NCBI GenBank assembly: GCA_025517465.1
Contig: JAOPKE010000007.1
Span: forward strand, 62,001-126,000
From: Halobacteria archaeon HArc-gm2
Lineage (GTDB): Archaea > Halobacteriota > Halobacteria > Halobacteriales > Haloarculaceae
DNA length: 64,000 nucleotides
Reading direction: 5' to 3'
Position 1 is the stretch's first letter; each line of letters opens with the position of its first letter. Shown one piece after another: positions 50,919 to 61,188 of this stretch. Under the pieces are notes generated by a model. It was not told the DNA's origin. It did not search any database and saw only the letters and a program-made list of their open reading frames with translations. The position numbers and the translations under genes were made by a program.

Positions 50919-51722
50919 TCAGTCGCGCCAGACGAACAGCGCCAGACCGGCCAGGCCGGCCAGGGCGACGACCGCCGCTATCTGGAGGCCCGTCGCGAGC
51001 CCGGAGGCGCCGCCCGCCGCTCCGGGCGTTCCGGGTGCCGCGCCGGCGTCTCCGTGCCCCCCGGTTGCGCCCGTGCCGGACCCCTGCTGGCCGGCGGCCT
51101 CACCCGATCCGGACCCGGCCCCGCGCGCGGCCGAACCGACGCTGAGGGTGCCGGCCTCGACGGCCGGCCGGACCTTGCTGCCGCCGTCGGCGTCGACCTG
51201 GCGGTCGGTCACCGTGAGCGCCGCCGTGCCGTTCTCGCTGCCCGTCACGGTGACGAACGCCAGCGAGACGTTCGTCGCGCCGGGTGTGACGGCGTTGCCG
51301 AGGTCGGCGGCCTCCAGCGTGATGGTCCGCCCCGATTCGCCGATCACGGGGTCGGTCGTTGGCTGGTAGTCCTCGGGGTAGCGGGCGCCGGCGAACGACC
51401 CGGTCGCGTTCGAGTCGAACGCCAGGGTCACCTCGAAGCCGGCGAGTCCCTCGGGGACCCGGTCCAGCGACAGCCTGACGGTGTCGTTCGCGTGCGGTTC
51501 GACCGTCGCGTCGCCGACGGTGAGCGTCGTCTCGTTCGCGGCGGCCTGGGCGCCGCTCGCGCCGGGTACGCCACTCGCATCGGCCGCGCTGGGCGGGGCG
51601 GAGACACTGGCCGCGCTGGCTGCGCCGGCCGCACCGGCGAGCAGCGCGAGCGCCAGGGCGGCGGCCAGCAACGCGGCCGACGTCGTGGGCAGGGACCGTC
51701 GCTTCGTGGATACTGGGATCAT
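50919..51722 (-). CDS. Cohesin-like surface protein with C-terminal membrane anchor
   Basis: 267 residues. A signal peptide (about 12-38) is followed by one beta-rich domain (residues 60-200: VRLSLDRVPEGLAGFEVTLA, TNVSLAFVTVTGSENGTAAL), a Gly-rich linker (GQQGSGTGATGGHGDAG) and a C-terminal helix then WRD. The domain is of the cohesin type that binds dockerins, and resembles the internal domain of the PhoX protein encoded upstream. It lies 29 bases downstream of that gene, on the same strand. Proposed role: cell-surface anchor for a dockerin-bearing enzyme. Confidence 0.7.
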   Translation of the reverse strand: MIPVSTKRRSLPTTSAALLAAALALALLAGAAGAASAASVSAPPSAADASGVPGASGAQAAANETTLTVGDATVEPHANDTVRLSLDRVPEGLAGFEVTLAFDSNATGSFAGARYPEDYQPTTDPVIGESGRTITLEAADLGNAVTPGATNVSLAFVTVTGSENGTAALTVTDRQVDADGGSKVRPAVEAGTLSVGSAARGAGSGSGEAAGQQGSGTGATGGHGDAGAAPGTPGAAGGASGLATGLQIAAVVALAGLAGLALFVWRD

Positions 51723-51751
51723 GGGTAGAGAGACCGGGAGGGGCCGGTCGG

Positions 51752-54373
51752 TCAGGTCTCGCGGTAGAGTTCGACGACGTCGTCGTAGTCGATCTCGCCG
51801 TTCTCGTTGAAGTCGTAGGCCTCGACGTTGAGCTGCACGGCGTCGTCCTCGAGGTGTTCGAACAGCAGGCTGACGTCGTCGTAGTCGATGCGGCCGTTGC
51901 CGTTGAGATCCTCGAACTTCCCGTCGCCGTCGGGATCGGTCGGTGCCCGGCCGCCGGCGCCCGGGCCGCCACCGAGCTTCGGCGGGCCGGTGACGACCAC
52001 GCCGCGGCGGGCGTCGACGGTGACCGAATCGCCGTCGTCGTCGTCGAGCGCCGGGACGCCGGGGACCACGTCGGTCGTGCCGCCGGACTGCCCCTCGACT
52101 TCGAGCGTCGCCAGGGTGACGTCCGTCGCGTCGTCCTGGACGGCCTCCTCGACGTCGCTGAACCGGAAGCTGGCGCTCGACCCGTCGTCCGCGACGGTGG
52201 CCGGCACGGTCAGCGAGAACGCGTCGCCGTAGCTCGCGTCGGTGATGGTGGCGACCTCGGGCTCACTGAGTTCGACCGTCAGTTCGCCGCCGGAGAGCCC
52301 CTCCGGTAGTCGGTCCGCGGTGATCTCGACGGTGCCGGACTCGCCCTGTGCGACGGCGAGCGAGGTAGCCGTGACCGCCGTCGGCGGCTCGTACACCCAG
52401 AGGGTGTCGTTGGGATACGAGCGGCCGAACCCGCCCTTGTCCTCGCAGAGGAGGACGCGGCCGTCGTCCATCACCAGCAGGTTGTCGACGTTGACGAGCG
52501 AGACGTCCTTGACGGACTGGGGGTCGCTGTCGTTCGGGCCGACGACGGCCGGTTCGAGCCGGGAGACGTCGTAGTCTTCCTCCAGCCGGGCGCGGTAGAC
52601 GACGCCGCTGTCGACCTCGTCGAAGCGGAGTTCTCCCTCGTCGTCGGTCATGTAGCCGCCCAGCGAGGAGATGCCGAAGTAGACGAAGTCGCCGGGTTCG
52701 GCCTCGTCGTGGGACTCGATCCCCTCGGCCTTGTTGAACTCGATGGAGGCGCCGACCTCCTTGGCGGCCGCGCGGGTCTCGAGGAACGGGACGCGGCGGA
52801 GTTCCTCGTCGACGCCGTCGGGGCCGTCGGCCTCGTACTGGTCGGCCCACTCGACGATCGTTTCGTCGCTGATGTAGTCCTGGTTGCCGTTGACGGCGAC
52901 TTCCTCGTCGGCCTCGCGGACGGCCGCTTCGAGGTCCTCCTGCCAGTCGGTCTCGGCGTGGGTCTCCAGGTAGTCGACCTGGGTGACGCCGTCGTACTCG
53001 GCGATCCAGGACTCGACCTCGGCGTTGCTTGCGGTACCGAGCTCCAGCCACTCGACGTCGAGGTCCGTCTCGGCGACCGGTCCTTCACCGACCTCGGTGG
53101 CCTTGATCGCGTACAGCGTGCCGGTGATGGCCATCGGGTCGTCGTACTCGGACATCGGCTGCTCGGCGACGAACTTGTAGACGCCCTTGGCGCCGCCGTC
53201 CGAGGCGAGGTAGACTGTCTTCTCGTCGGCCAGGACTTCGGGACACTCCCAGGCGGCCCGGCCCCACGCGTGGTGTTTGACCGGCGTCGGCTCGTCGGCG
53301 GTCGGGTCGGCGATCTCGACGATCTTCCCGTAGCGGTAGCGGTTCGGGAACGGTCCGTCGATGGGGGTGTACGTCTCGTCTGCGTTCGTCCGGTCCGGGA
53401 CGTCGGCGCCGAGGTACCGGGCCAGCTCCTCCATGCTCTGGGTCGAACTGAGCCCCATCGGGTACCAGCTATCGTCGCCGAAGATGGCGTCTAGATCGTC
53501 CGGGAGGGTGTCGAGGTTGGGACGGTTCCAGAACTCGCAGCCGCCACGCATGCCGACGCCGCTGTCGGCCTCGACGATGTCGCTGACCGTGTGGAGGCCA
53601 CCGACGCGCGGGTGGTCGTACTCCTCCTCGGCCGAGAGCGGCGTCTCCCACGGGCTCAGGTCGCCGTAACAGTTGATCTTCGTCCCGCCCAGTTCCCGGA
53701 ACGAGTCGTAGTTCTCCATCTCGTCGGCGTTCTCGAGGTCGGCCTCCCAGCTTCCGTCCTCGGTGCGGCGGATCGGCGTCCGGGTGATGGCGCCGGGCGT
53801 CGTCTCGTTGTTCGTGAACAGGTACCCCTCGGTCCCGTCCTCGTTCGTCGAGACGAACTGGTTCATGTCGGGGTTGTTCCCGAAGCCGCCGCCGAACTCG
53901 GAGAGAGGCGTGCCGTCCGGCGTCTGTGGGTGTCCCCACATCTCGTCCCCGCCGTTGATCGGGTCGCCGTTCTGGGCGAGGATCTCGTACTGGCCGGCGG
54001 CCGCCTGGACCTCGCCGCGCTCGTCAGCCGACACCGGCGCCGGGAGTTCCTCGAAGTCGTCGTTGTCGCCGTCGAACTCGAACGAGAACCCCTCGACGAC
54101 GCCGACAGCGCCCCTGTGGTACGGTTCCGGGTTGTCGCCGCTGGGGTGTTGCAGGCTGTAGAGGAGTTCGCCGGTGTCGAAGACGAACGGGCCGGTGATC
54201 TCCGCGCCGGCCGCCGTCGTCGAGAACCGCTTGATGCTGCCGGTGACTGCGGGCGTGGTCGGGGTTTCGTCGTCGTCTTCGGTCGCTCCCGCGACCGTCC
54301 CGATGGCTCCGGGTCCGACCGCCGCCGTCGTCACCGACGATGCGAGCAGTTGCCGCCTGGTAAATTCCACCAT
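51752..54373 (-). CDS. PhoX-type phosphatase with cohesin-like and dockerin domains
   Basis: 873 residues. A Tat signal (FTRRQLLASSVTTAAVG) precedes a DUF839/PhoX-like catalytic region to about 690, in which GISSLGGYMTDDEGELRFDE and CEDKGGFGRSYPNDTLWVYE can be seen. A cohesin-like beta domain follows (about 695-800: LPEGLSGGELTVELSEPEVA). The C-terminus is a dockerin type I pair: DPDGDGKFEDLNGNGRIDYD and EAYDFNENGEIDYDDVVELY. PhoX enzymes are calcium-dependent extracellular phosphatases. The dockerin suggests attachment to a cohesin, such as the one encoded immediately downstream. Confidence 0.78.
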   Translation of the reverse strand: MVEFTRRQLLASSVTTAAVGPGAIGTVAGATEDDDETPTTPAVTGSIKRFSTTAAGAEITGPFVFDTGELLYSLQHPSGDNPEPYHRGAVGVVEGFSFEFDGDNDDFEELPAPVSADERGEVQAAAGQYEILAQNGDPINGGDEMWGHPQTPDGTPLSEFGGGFGNNPDMNQFVSTNEDGTEGYLFTNNETTPGAITRTPIRRTEDGSWEADLENADEMENYDSFRELGGTKINCYGDLSPWETPLSAEEEYDHPRVGGLHTVSDIVEADSGVGMRGGCEFWNRPNLDTLPDDLDAIFGDDSWYPMGLSSTQSMEELARYLGADVPDRTNADETYTPIDGPFPNRYRYGKIVEIADPTADEPTPVKHHAWGRAAWECPEVLADEKTVYLASDGGAKGVYKFVAEQPMSEYDDPMAITGTLYAIKATEVGEGPVAETDLDVEWLELGTASNAEVESWIAEYDGVTQVDYLETHAETDWQEDLEAAVREADEEVAVNGNQDYISDETIVEWADQYEADGPDGVDEELRRVPFLETRAAAKEVGASIEFNKAEGIESHDEAEPGDFVYFGISSLGGYMTDDEGELRFDEVDSGVVYRARLEEDYDVSRLEPAVVGPNDSDPQSVKDVSLVNVDNLLVMDDGRVLLCEDKGGFGRSYPNDTLWVYEPPTAVTATSLAVAQGESGTVEITADRLPEGLSGGELTVELSEPEVATITDASYGDAFSLTVPATVADDGSSASFRFSDVEEAVQDDATDVTLATLEVEGQSGGTTDVVPGVPALDDDDGDSVTVDARRGVVVTGPPKLGGGPGAGGRAPTDPDGDGKFEDLNGNGRIDYDDVSLLFEHLEDDAVQLNVEAYDFNENGEIDYDDVVELYRET

Positions 54374-54614
54374 GCAGGCTGAGGGCCACCTGGCACGTAA
54401 AATATCGTTTATAATATCTCTCTTACAATTATGTCGAGTAGCGTCCGATAGGATGGGGTATTGAGCGGTACGTACGGCGACGGGCTCGGCCGATCCCGTG
54501 GGTGATTCTGAGCGGCGGTGTCCCCGCTGGCGGCGCTCAGTGATGGTCGATGCGGCAGTCGAAAATGACAGTCGGGGAGGCGGCCGAAAAATGACGGTCG
54601 GACCTGCTGGCCTG

Positions 54615-55061
54615 CTACTCGACGCCTCGTTCGCGGGCCGTCGCCCGGATCTCCTCGGCGCGGTCGCTGACCCACCTGACGTACCGGTCGATCTTGGGGT
54701 GCGTCGTCCCGTAGAACGACGCGACCCACTCTTTCGTCGTGTGGGGCTGGGTGAGCAGGTAGGCCGCCAGCGTGTCCTTGCCGGCCTGGACCACCTCGGG
54801 CGGCACGCCGACGTCGCCGGTCCCCTCCTCGCGGAACCCGTTGACGTCGAAGTAGACGTCGGCGTAGAGACCGGCCAGGTCGGGGTCCTCGAAGGTGACT
54901 TCGGTGTGCAGCGGCGCTTCGAACCGGTAGCGCGTCTCGTCGGATTCGGCCCCCGGACTGGTCTCTCCGGTGGTGTACTCCACGATCCGGACGTCCCGAA
55001 TGTACTCGCGATATACCGATTCGCCGGGGCCGGCCGCCGTCGACTCGCGCGACTGTGACAT
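54615..55061 (-). CDS. Hypothetical protein
   Basis: 148 residues. An N-terminal strand-rich half (YREYIRDVRIVEYTTGETSP, TRYRFEAPLHTEVTFEDPDL) is followed by helices with KEWVASFYGTTHPKIDRYVR, which may be a helix-turn-helix. No family is recognised. TATA-like TGATATATAC upstream (about 55105) fits a divergent promoter with the cupin gene or this one. Function unknown. Confidence 0.65.
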   Translation of the reverse strand: MSQSRESTAAGPGESVYREYIRDVRIVEYTTGETSPGAESDETRYRFEAPLHTEVTFEDPDLAGLYADVYFDVNGFREEGTGDVGVPPEVVQAGKDTLAAYLLTQPHTTKEWVASFYGTTHPKIDRYVRWVSDRAEEIRATARERGVE

Positions 55062-55238
55062 ACCGGGTCCCTCGAAGCCGGGTTATTTCACCCTGGGTAT
55101 TTGTGATATATACCGATCAGTGCGATCAGTGTGACAGGGATTCCCGACCGTCCTCGGCCGCCACCCGACCGGCCCGGTTCAGCGGCGAAGCGATCCGCGG
55201 GCTCTACGCCTTTATCCCCGGCGCGTGAACGCGCTCGT

Positions 55239-55559
55239 ATGACCCACACCAAGGTCACCTACGACGACGTGGAACCGGTGTCGGACGGACTGTACTTCCT
55301 GCGCGACCCGCTGGACGCCGAGAACCTCGGCGTCTCCGTCCTGGAGTGCGAACCCGGCTACACCGGACTGGAACACGACCACGCCGAGGACGGCCAGGAG
55401 GAGGTGTACGTGCTGGTCGAGGGCGAAGCGACCGTGACGGTCGACGGCGAGGACGTCGAGATGGCGGCCGGCGACGCGCTCCGCATCCCGCCGGAGGCCA
55501 CCCGGAAGATAACTAGCGTCGATGCGGAGAGCCAGTTCGTGCTGACCGGCGCCCCCTGA
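55239..55559 (+). CDS. Cupin-domain protein (3)
   Basis: 106 residues. GLEHDHAEDGQEEVYVLVEG is the metal-binding cupin motif 1 and MAAGDALRIPPEATRKITSV motif 2. ATG 55239 is set by the conserved start MTHTKVTYDDVEPVSDGLYF. It is not preceded by the island box, so it is distinct from cupins 1 and 2. Substrate unknown. Confidence 0.88.
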   Translation: MTHTKVTYDDVEPVSDGLYFLRDPLDAENLGVSVLECEPGYTGLEHDHAEDGQEEVYVLVEGEATVTVDGEDVEMAAGDALRIPPEATRKITSVDAESQFVLTGAP

Positions 55560-55668
55560 GGGGACTCCTTCCCCTGTTTTCGAGACATCCGGCGAAACGA
55601 CGACGGCCACCGCTGTCGGGTGTCAGCGGACACGACGTTTATCAGAACCGGGGCTCTCTACACGGTGT

Positions 55669-58347
55669 ATGAGCGAACCGGCCGACCGTTCCGACGCCGC
55701 GTTCTGGGGCGACGCGGACGACGGCGAGGCCCGTCGGCGCTACCGGTCCCTGTTGAATTCACTCGGCGAGGGGGTGTTTCGGCTCGACGGCGAGGGGCAG
55801 ATCGCCGCCGTCAACGACGCGCTCGTGGAGCTGAGTGGCTACGACCGTGCGGAACTCCATGGCGAGGGCGTCGCCGCGCTGTTCGGCGAGGACGGGGCCG
55901 CCATCGCAGACGTGGTCGACCGCGGCGGGGCGACCAGCACCGACGGTGGCGACGGCAGCGACCCGATCCGATGCAGCGTGCAGCGCGCCGACGGCACGAC
56001 GGTCGGCTGTACCGTCCGGGTCGCCGGGACGGGGGGAACCGACGACGCCGACGCCGCGGCGACCGTCTGCGTCGCCCGCCAGTCGGCCGACGACGGGCGA
56101 CCGGAGCAGGCGGCCGGCGAGAACCGGGGGGACGCCGACCGGCAACACGGCCTGGAGGGCTACGAGACCATCGTCGAGACGGTCAGTGACGGCGTCTACG
56201 TCGTCGACCAGAACGGTCGATTCACGACGGTCAACCGTGCGTACGCGGAGATGCTGGGTTACGACCGCGAGGAACTCGTCGGCGAACACGTCTCGCTGGT
56301 CGTCGACGACGACGTGGATGCGCTCGCCCAGCAGACGGAGGCGGCGATGGTCGACGGCGAGATGGAGGGTCCAGTGATCGAGGCGGACCTCGAGACCGCG
56401 GACGGCGACCGTGTCACGGCCGAAGCCACCTTCGCGCTGTTGACGGACGTCGACGGCGAGATGCGCCGGATCGGCGTCGTCCGGGACGTCACGGAGCGAA
56501 AGCGGGCGCTCCGCCGACTCGAACAGGAGCGCGACATGTTCGCCCAGGGGCCCGTCGTCGTCTTCCAGTGGAAGAACGAGCCGGGGTGGCCGGTCGAGCG
56601 CGTCTCCGACAACGTGGCAGCGGTCTTCGGCTATACCCCCGAGGAACTCGAATCAGGCGAGGTCCCCTACACCGACCTGCTCCTCGAGGAGGAACGCGAC
56701 CGAATCGCCGCGGAGGTGGGGGACGCCGCGGCCGGGGAGACCGAGCAGTTCAGCCACGAACCCTACCGGATCCGGACCAGCGACGGCGACGTCCGGTGGG
56801 TGACCGACACGACGAAGGTCGTCCGGGACGAGACCGGCGAGATCGTCCGCTACCTGGGCTACCTCGTCGACATCACCGAACGGAAGCGACGCGAGCGCGA
56901 ACTCCGGAAGTACGAGACCATCGTCGAGACCATCAACGACGGTATCTACGTCAAAGACGCGGACGGTTACTTCACGATGGTCAACGAGGCCTACGCGGAG
57001 CTGACGGGGTACGACCGCGAGCAACTCGTCGGCGCCCACGCCTCGCTCGTCGTCGACGAGGCCACCATCGACCAGTCCGAGGTGATTCGGTCGGCGGCCG
57101 ACACCGAGGCGACGAACCCGACGATGGAGGCGACCATCCAGACCGCCGACGGCGACGAGGTCCCCGCCGAGGGGACCTTCGCGACGATACCGGCCGAGGA
57201 CGGCCCGGCGAAACGCGTCGGCGTCGTCCGCGACATCACCGAGCGCAAGGAACAGCGCCGGCGCATCGAGGAGAGCGAACGGCGCTACCGGACGCTGGCC
57301 GAGCACTTCCCGAACGGCGCCGTCGGCGTCTTCGACGAGGACCTCCGGTTCACGCTGGCCGAGGGCGCGGTCCTTGGCGATTCGCTTCCGAGCGCCGACC
57401 GGCTGGAGGGTACCCGGGTCCCGGAGCTGTTCTCCGGGGAGACCGTCGCCGACCTCGTCCCGCTGTTCCGGGCGGCCGTCGAGGGCGGCGAGACCCACAC
57501 CACGGAGACGGAACTCGCCGGCCGACACTGGCAGGTGTGGGCGACGCCGCTTCGCGACGCCGACGGCGAGATATTCGCTGGACTGAGCTTCGCCCAGGAC
57601 GTCACCGAACAGGTCGAGCGCGAGCAGCGCCTCGAAGAACTCGTCGACCGCCTGGAGGCGTCCAACGAACGGCTCGAACAGTTCGCCTACGCGGCCTCCC
57701 ACGACCTCCAGGAGCCGTTGCGGATGGTGTCGAGCTACCTCCGGCTGATCGAGCAGCGCTACGCCGACGAACTCGACGACGACGGCCGGGAGTTCATCGA
57801 CTACGCCGTCGACGGCGCCGACCGGATGCGCGACATGATCGAGGGGCTGCTCCAGTACTCCCGGGTCGACACCGGCGGCGGCTCCTTCGAGCCAGTGGAC
57901 CTGGCGTCGGTCCTCGCCGACGTCCGCGCGGACCTCCAGGTGACCCTCGAGGAGAGCGACGCCGAGATAACCGTCGACGACCTGCCGACCGTCGAGGGCG
58001 ACGACGGCCAGTTGCGCCAGCTGTTCCAGAACCTGCTGGACAACGCCGTCGAGTACAGCGGCGACGACCGCCCGCGTATCGACGTCGACGCCGAGCCGGC
58101 GGGCGACGAGTGGCGCGTCTCGGTGAGCGACGACGGCATCGGCATCGACCCGGAGGACAGCGGGCGGGTCTTCGAGGTGTTCCAGCGCCTCCACGCCCCC
58201 GACGACTACTCGGGGACGGGCATCGGCCTGGCGCTGTGTGAACGCATCGTCGAACGCCACGGTGGCGACATCTGGGTCGCCTCCGAACCCGGCGAGGGGG
58301 CGACGTTCACGTTCACCCTCCCGGCAGCAGGTGAACGCGATGAGTGA
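55669..58347 (+). CDS. Cytoplasmic histidine kinase with five PAS domains
   Basis: 892 residues without membrane helices. PAS domains at about 25-135, 165-280, 285-405, 415-530 and 535-655; the second and fourth are nearly duplicated (YETIVETVSDGVYVVDQNGR and YETIVETINDGIYVKDADGY). HisKA has phospho-His678 in YAASHDLQEPLRM, followed by a HATPase with GTGIGLALCERIVERHGGDI. It lies directly before a response regulator gene with 8 bases overlap. Sensory input (light, redox or ligand) cannot be told. Confidence 0.94.
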   Translation: MSEPADRSDAAFWGDADDGEARRRYRSLLNSLGEGVFRLDGEGQIAAVNDALVELSGYDRAELHGEGVAALFGEDGAAIADVVDRGGATSTDGGDGSDPIRCSVQRADGTTVGCTVRVAGTGGTDDADAAATVCVARQSADDGRPEQAAGENRGDADRQHGLEGYETIVETVSDGVYVVDQNGRFTTVNRAYAEMLGYDREELVGEHVSLVVDDDVDALAQQTEAAMVDGEMEGPVIEADLETADGDRVTAEATFALLTDVDGEMRRIGVVRDVTERKRALRRLEQERDMFAQGPVVVFQWKNEPGWPVERVSDNVAAVFGYTPEELESGEVPYTDLLLEEERDRIAAEVGDAAAGETEQFSHEPYRIRTSDGDVRWVTDTTKVVRDETGEIVRYLGYLVDITERKRRERELRKYETIVETINDGIYVKDADGYFTMVNEAYAELTGYDREQLVGAHASLVVDEATIDQSEVIRSAADTEATNPTMEATIQTADGDEVPAEGTFATIPAEDGPAKRVGVVRDITERKEQRRRIEESERRYRTLAEHFPNGAVGVFDEDLRFTLAEGAVLGDSLPSADRLEGTRVPELFSGETVADLVPLFRAAVEGGETHTTETELAGRHWQVWATPLRDADGEIFAGLSFAQDVTEQVEREQRLEELVDRLEASNERLEQFAYAASHDLQEPLRMVSSYLRLIEQRYADELDDDGREFIDYAVDGADRMRDMIEGLLQYSRVDTGGGSFEPVDLASVLADVRADLQVTLEESDAEITVDDLPTVEGDDGQLRQLFQNLLDNAVEYSGDDRPRIDVDAEPAGDEWRVSVSDDGIGIDPEDSGRVFEVFQRLHAPDDYSGTGIGLALCERIVERHGGDIWVASEPGEGATFTFTLPAAGERDE

Positions 58348-58804
58348 CGGACGCGCGGCGAGCGGTCCGGCAGACATCCTGCTCGTCGAGGACAACCCAG
58401 GCGACGTTCGTCTCACGCAGGAGGCCTTCGAAGAGGGGAAGATACACAACGAACTCCACGTGGTGAAAGACGGCGTCGCCGCGCTGGACTTTCTGTACCA
58501 GCGCGGCGACAACGCCGACGCGCCCCGGCCCGACGTCGTCCTCCTGGACCTGAACCTCCCGCGGAAGAACGGCGACGAGGTACTCGCGGCGATTCGCGAC
58601 GACCCCGACCTGGAGCGTCTCCCCGTCGTCGTCCTGACGAGCTCTGACGCCCAGGAAGACGTCGTCAGGTCCTACGAGCTACAGGCCAACGCCTACCTGA
58701 CCAAGCCGGTCGACCCGGCCGAGTTCATCGAGACCGTCCGATCGTTCCAGGAGTTCTGGCTCTCCGTCGTTCGGTTCCCGCCGGACGACTGCGCCGAGAA
58801 GTAG
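58340..58804 (+). CDS. Response regulator (Rcp1-like)
   Basis: 154 residues, a lone receiver domain with a C-terminal extension. Phospho-acceptor Asp70 lies in VVLLDLNLP; the acidic pair is in LLVEDNPGD and the Lys in YLTKP. Start ATG 58340 overlaps the kinase gene. It is the cognate partner of the five-PAS kinase. There is no output domain, so it may act on another protein. Confidence 0.94.
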   Translation: MSDGRAASGPADILLVEDNPGDVRLTQEAFEEGKIHNELHVVKDGVAALDFLYQRGDNADAPRPDVVLLDLNLPRKNGDEVLAAIRDDPDLERLPVVVLTSSDAQEDVVRSYELQANAYLTKPVDPAEFIETVRSFQEFWLSVVRFPPDDCAEK

Positions 58805-58811
58805 GGCGATC

Positions 58812-59066
58812 TCACACGCCCCAGGCGATCCGGTCCCAGAGCCGCTCGTACCCGTAGTAGGTCCCCGTCTTGACGACGTTCGCAACGAACCCGATGCTCA
58901 GCGCCTCGCCCGTGTTCCCCGTGACGACGAACGCGACGAGCACCGTGATGACGACCATCAGGACCCGGTAGCACAGCGTCTTGACCAGCGCCCGGGACAT
59001 CCGCTGGTGTGGTGACCGCGTGAACAGGCCCGATAGCGCCTCCCTCACCGCGTCGAGCAGGGACAT
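58812..59066 (-). CDS. DUF2061-family membrane protein
   Basis: 84 residues, two helices, with SRALVKTLCYRVLMVVITVL then EALSIGFVANVVKTGTYYGY, the DUF2061 pattern. It starts MSLLDAVREALSGLFTRSPH. Its 3' end is 7 bases from the response regulator gene, convergent. Function unknown. Confidence 0.85.
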   Translation of the reverse strand: MSLLDAVREALSGLFTRSPHQRMSRALVKTLCYRVLMVVITVLVAFVVTGNTGEALSIGFVANVVKTGTYYGYERLWDRIAWGV

Positions 59067-59337
59067 CTCTCGTCCGGAACAGGACGCTGTCGGTGAATAG
59101 TGATTGCGGATGGTGCAACGGTGGCGGCGGGAGCGACCAGCGAAGCGGTTTCGGGAGTGGTCTGGATCCCGATAGCGCAGCCGCTATCCGGTAGAAAACG
59201 AAAGGAAATCGGTCGAACGTCGATTCAGCCAGGCGTCGGTGACGGAGTGGGTGTGAGGTGGCCTATGGCCGACGTGGCTCACTGCGTTCGGGCCTGGCCT
59301 CGTCTCACGGGTCGCGTTCGCTCCCCGTTCGACTTTC

Positions 59338-59364
59338 CGAGGTCTTCGCTTCGCTCAGACCTCG
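59338..59364 (-). terminator. Hairpin after the thermosome gene
   Basis: CGAGGTCT (59338-59345) and AGACCTCG (59357-59364) form an 8-base stem with an 11-base loop, directly downstream of the TAA stop. It may help termination or 3' processing. Confidence 0.5.
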
Positions 59365-59365
59365 C

Positions 59366-61057
59366 TTACATCATCCCGCCCATGCCGCCGCCCATGCCGC
59401 CCATGCCGCCGCCCATTCCGCCGGGCGCACCGCCGGGGCCGCCGGGGGCGTCGTCCTCGTCGTCGTCGGAGCCGCCGCCCTTCAGGTCGCCGGCCGCGAT
59501 GACGTCGTCGATGCGGAGGATCATCACGGCGGCCTCCGTCGCGCTCTCGACGGCCTGGGTCTTCACTCGGAGCGGCTCGACGACGCCGTCGTCGTTCATG
59601 TCGACGACGTCGCCGGTGTAGGCGTCGAGGCCGGCGGCGGTGTCGCCGCCGTCGTGCTTGCTGCGCAGGTCGACCAGCGAGTCGATGGGGTCGAGCCCGG
59701 CGTTCTCGGCGAGCGTTCGCGGGACGACGTCGATGGCGTCGGCGAACGCTTCGATGGCCAGCTGCTCGCGGCCGCCGACGGAGTCGGCGTGGTCGCGCAG
59801 GCCGAGGGCGAGTTCGGTCTCGGGGGCACCGCCGCCGGGGAGGACCTTGCCGTCCTCCAGTGTGGCGGCGACGACGCCGAGCGAGTCGTCGATGGCGCGC
59901 TCGACTTCGTCGACGACGTGTTCGGTGCCGCCGCGGAGGATGAGCGTGACCGCGCGGGCGTCTTCGACGTCCTCGACGAAGATGCGCTCGTCGCCGCCGA
60001 CGTCCTTCTGGGCGACGGAGCCGGCGAAGCCGAGGTCGTCCTCGGTGACGTCGTCGATGTTGGAGACGACGCGGGCGCCCGTGGACCGGGAGAGCGCCTT
60101 GATGTCGGACTTCTTGGCGCGGCGGACGGCCAGGATGCCCTCCTGGGCCAGGTAGTGCTGGGCCATGTCGTCGATGCCCTTCTGGGCGATGACGACGTCG
60201 GCGCCGGCGTCGGTGAGGTTCTCGACCATCTCCTTGAGCTGGGCCTCTTCCTGGTCGAGGAACTGCTGGAGCTGGTCGGGGTCGGTGACGTTGACCTCGG
60301 TGTCGAGCTCCGTCTCGGGCACTTCGATGGCCGTGTCGAGGAGCGCGACGTCAGCGTCCTCGACGGCGTAGGGCATGTTGTCGTGGACGCGCTCCTTGTC
60401 GATGATGACGCCCTCGACGAGCTCGGACTCGTCGGTGGAACCGCCGACGACGGTCTCGACCTGGATGTTGTCCGTGTCGACGACGCCGTCGTCAGCGACG
60501 GACTGGACGGCGCGCACGACGAGCTCCGAGAGGACGTCCTTCGAGGACTCGGCGCCCTTGCCGGTCATGGCGGTGGCGGCGACCTTCTCGAGCTGTTCGG
60601 TGTCTTCGGGTGTGACCTCGATTGCCTGCTCTTCGAGGATCTCCTTGGCCTTCTCGGCGGCCTGGCGGTACCCCTGGGCCAGGATGGTGGCGTGGATGTC
60701 CTGGTCGAGCAGGTCCTCGGCCTTCGAGAGGAGTTCGCCCGCGATGACGACCGCCGTCGTCGTGCCGTCGCCGACCTCGTCCTCCTGGGTCTGGGCGACT
60801 TCGACGATCATGTTGGCGGCCGGGTGCTCGATGTCCATCTCGTCGAGGATGGTGACACCGTCGTTGGTGACGACGACGCCGCCCGCGTCGTCGACGAGCA
60901 TCTTGTCCATCCCCTTCGGACCGAGCGTGGTCCGGACGGCCTCGGCGACGGCCTGGGCGGCCGTGATGTTCATCGACTGTGCGTCTTTGCCCGAGGTCCG
61001 CGAGGACTCCTCGGACAGTACGAGCATGGGCTGATTACCCATCTGTCGCTGGCTCAT
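59366..61057 (-). CDS. Thermosome subunit (group II chaperonin)
   Basis: 563 residues with the conserved blocks [40 protein letters not shown] and [12 protein letters not shown] (ATPase). The C-terminus is a GGM-rich repeat ([18 protein letters not shown]) that lines the chamber. It folds proteins in the cytoplasm. ATG 61057 begins [17 protein letters not shown]. Haloarchaea have several Ths paralogues; which one this is cannot be told. Confidence 0.97.
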   Translation of the reverse strand: MSQRQMGNQPMLVLSEESSRTSGKDAQSMNITAAQAVAEAVRTTLGPKGMDKMLVDDAGGVVVTNDGVTILDEMDIEHPAANMIVEVAQTQEDEVGDGTTTAVVIAGELLSKAEDLLDQDIHATILAQGYRQAAEKAKEILEEQAIEVTPEDTEQLEKVAATAMTGKGAESSKDVLSELVVRAVQSVADDGVVDTDNIQVETVVGGSTDESELVEGVIIDKERVHDNMPYAVEDADVALLDTAIEVPETELDTEVNVTDPDQLQQFLDQEEAQLKEMVENLTDAGADVVIAQKGIDDMAQHYLAQEGILAVRRAKKSDIKALSRSTGARVVSNIDDVTEDDLGFAGSVAQKDVGGDERIFVEDVEDARAVTLILRGGTEHVVDEVERAIDDSLGVVAATLEDGKVLPGGGAPETELALGLRDHADSVGGREQLAIEAFADAIDVVPRTLAENAGLDPIDSLVDLRSKHDGGDTAAGLDAYTGDVVDMNDDGVVEPLRVKTQAVESATEAAVMILRIDDVIAAGDLKGGGSDDDEDDAPGGPGGAPGGMGGGMGGMGGGMGGMM

Positions 61058-61188
61058 AGTCACTGATTGATTGAATGTGATTCTATATAAAGGTGGTGGT
61101 GCCGGCCGAGTCGTCCGCGACGCTCGCGGCGGTTTCCGGGTGTGCTAACGGTTGGCAAATGGCTGGTTTAAGTACGGGCGGTCGGAAA

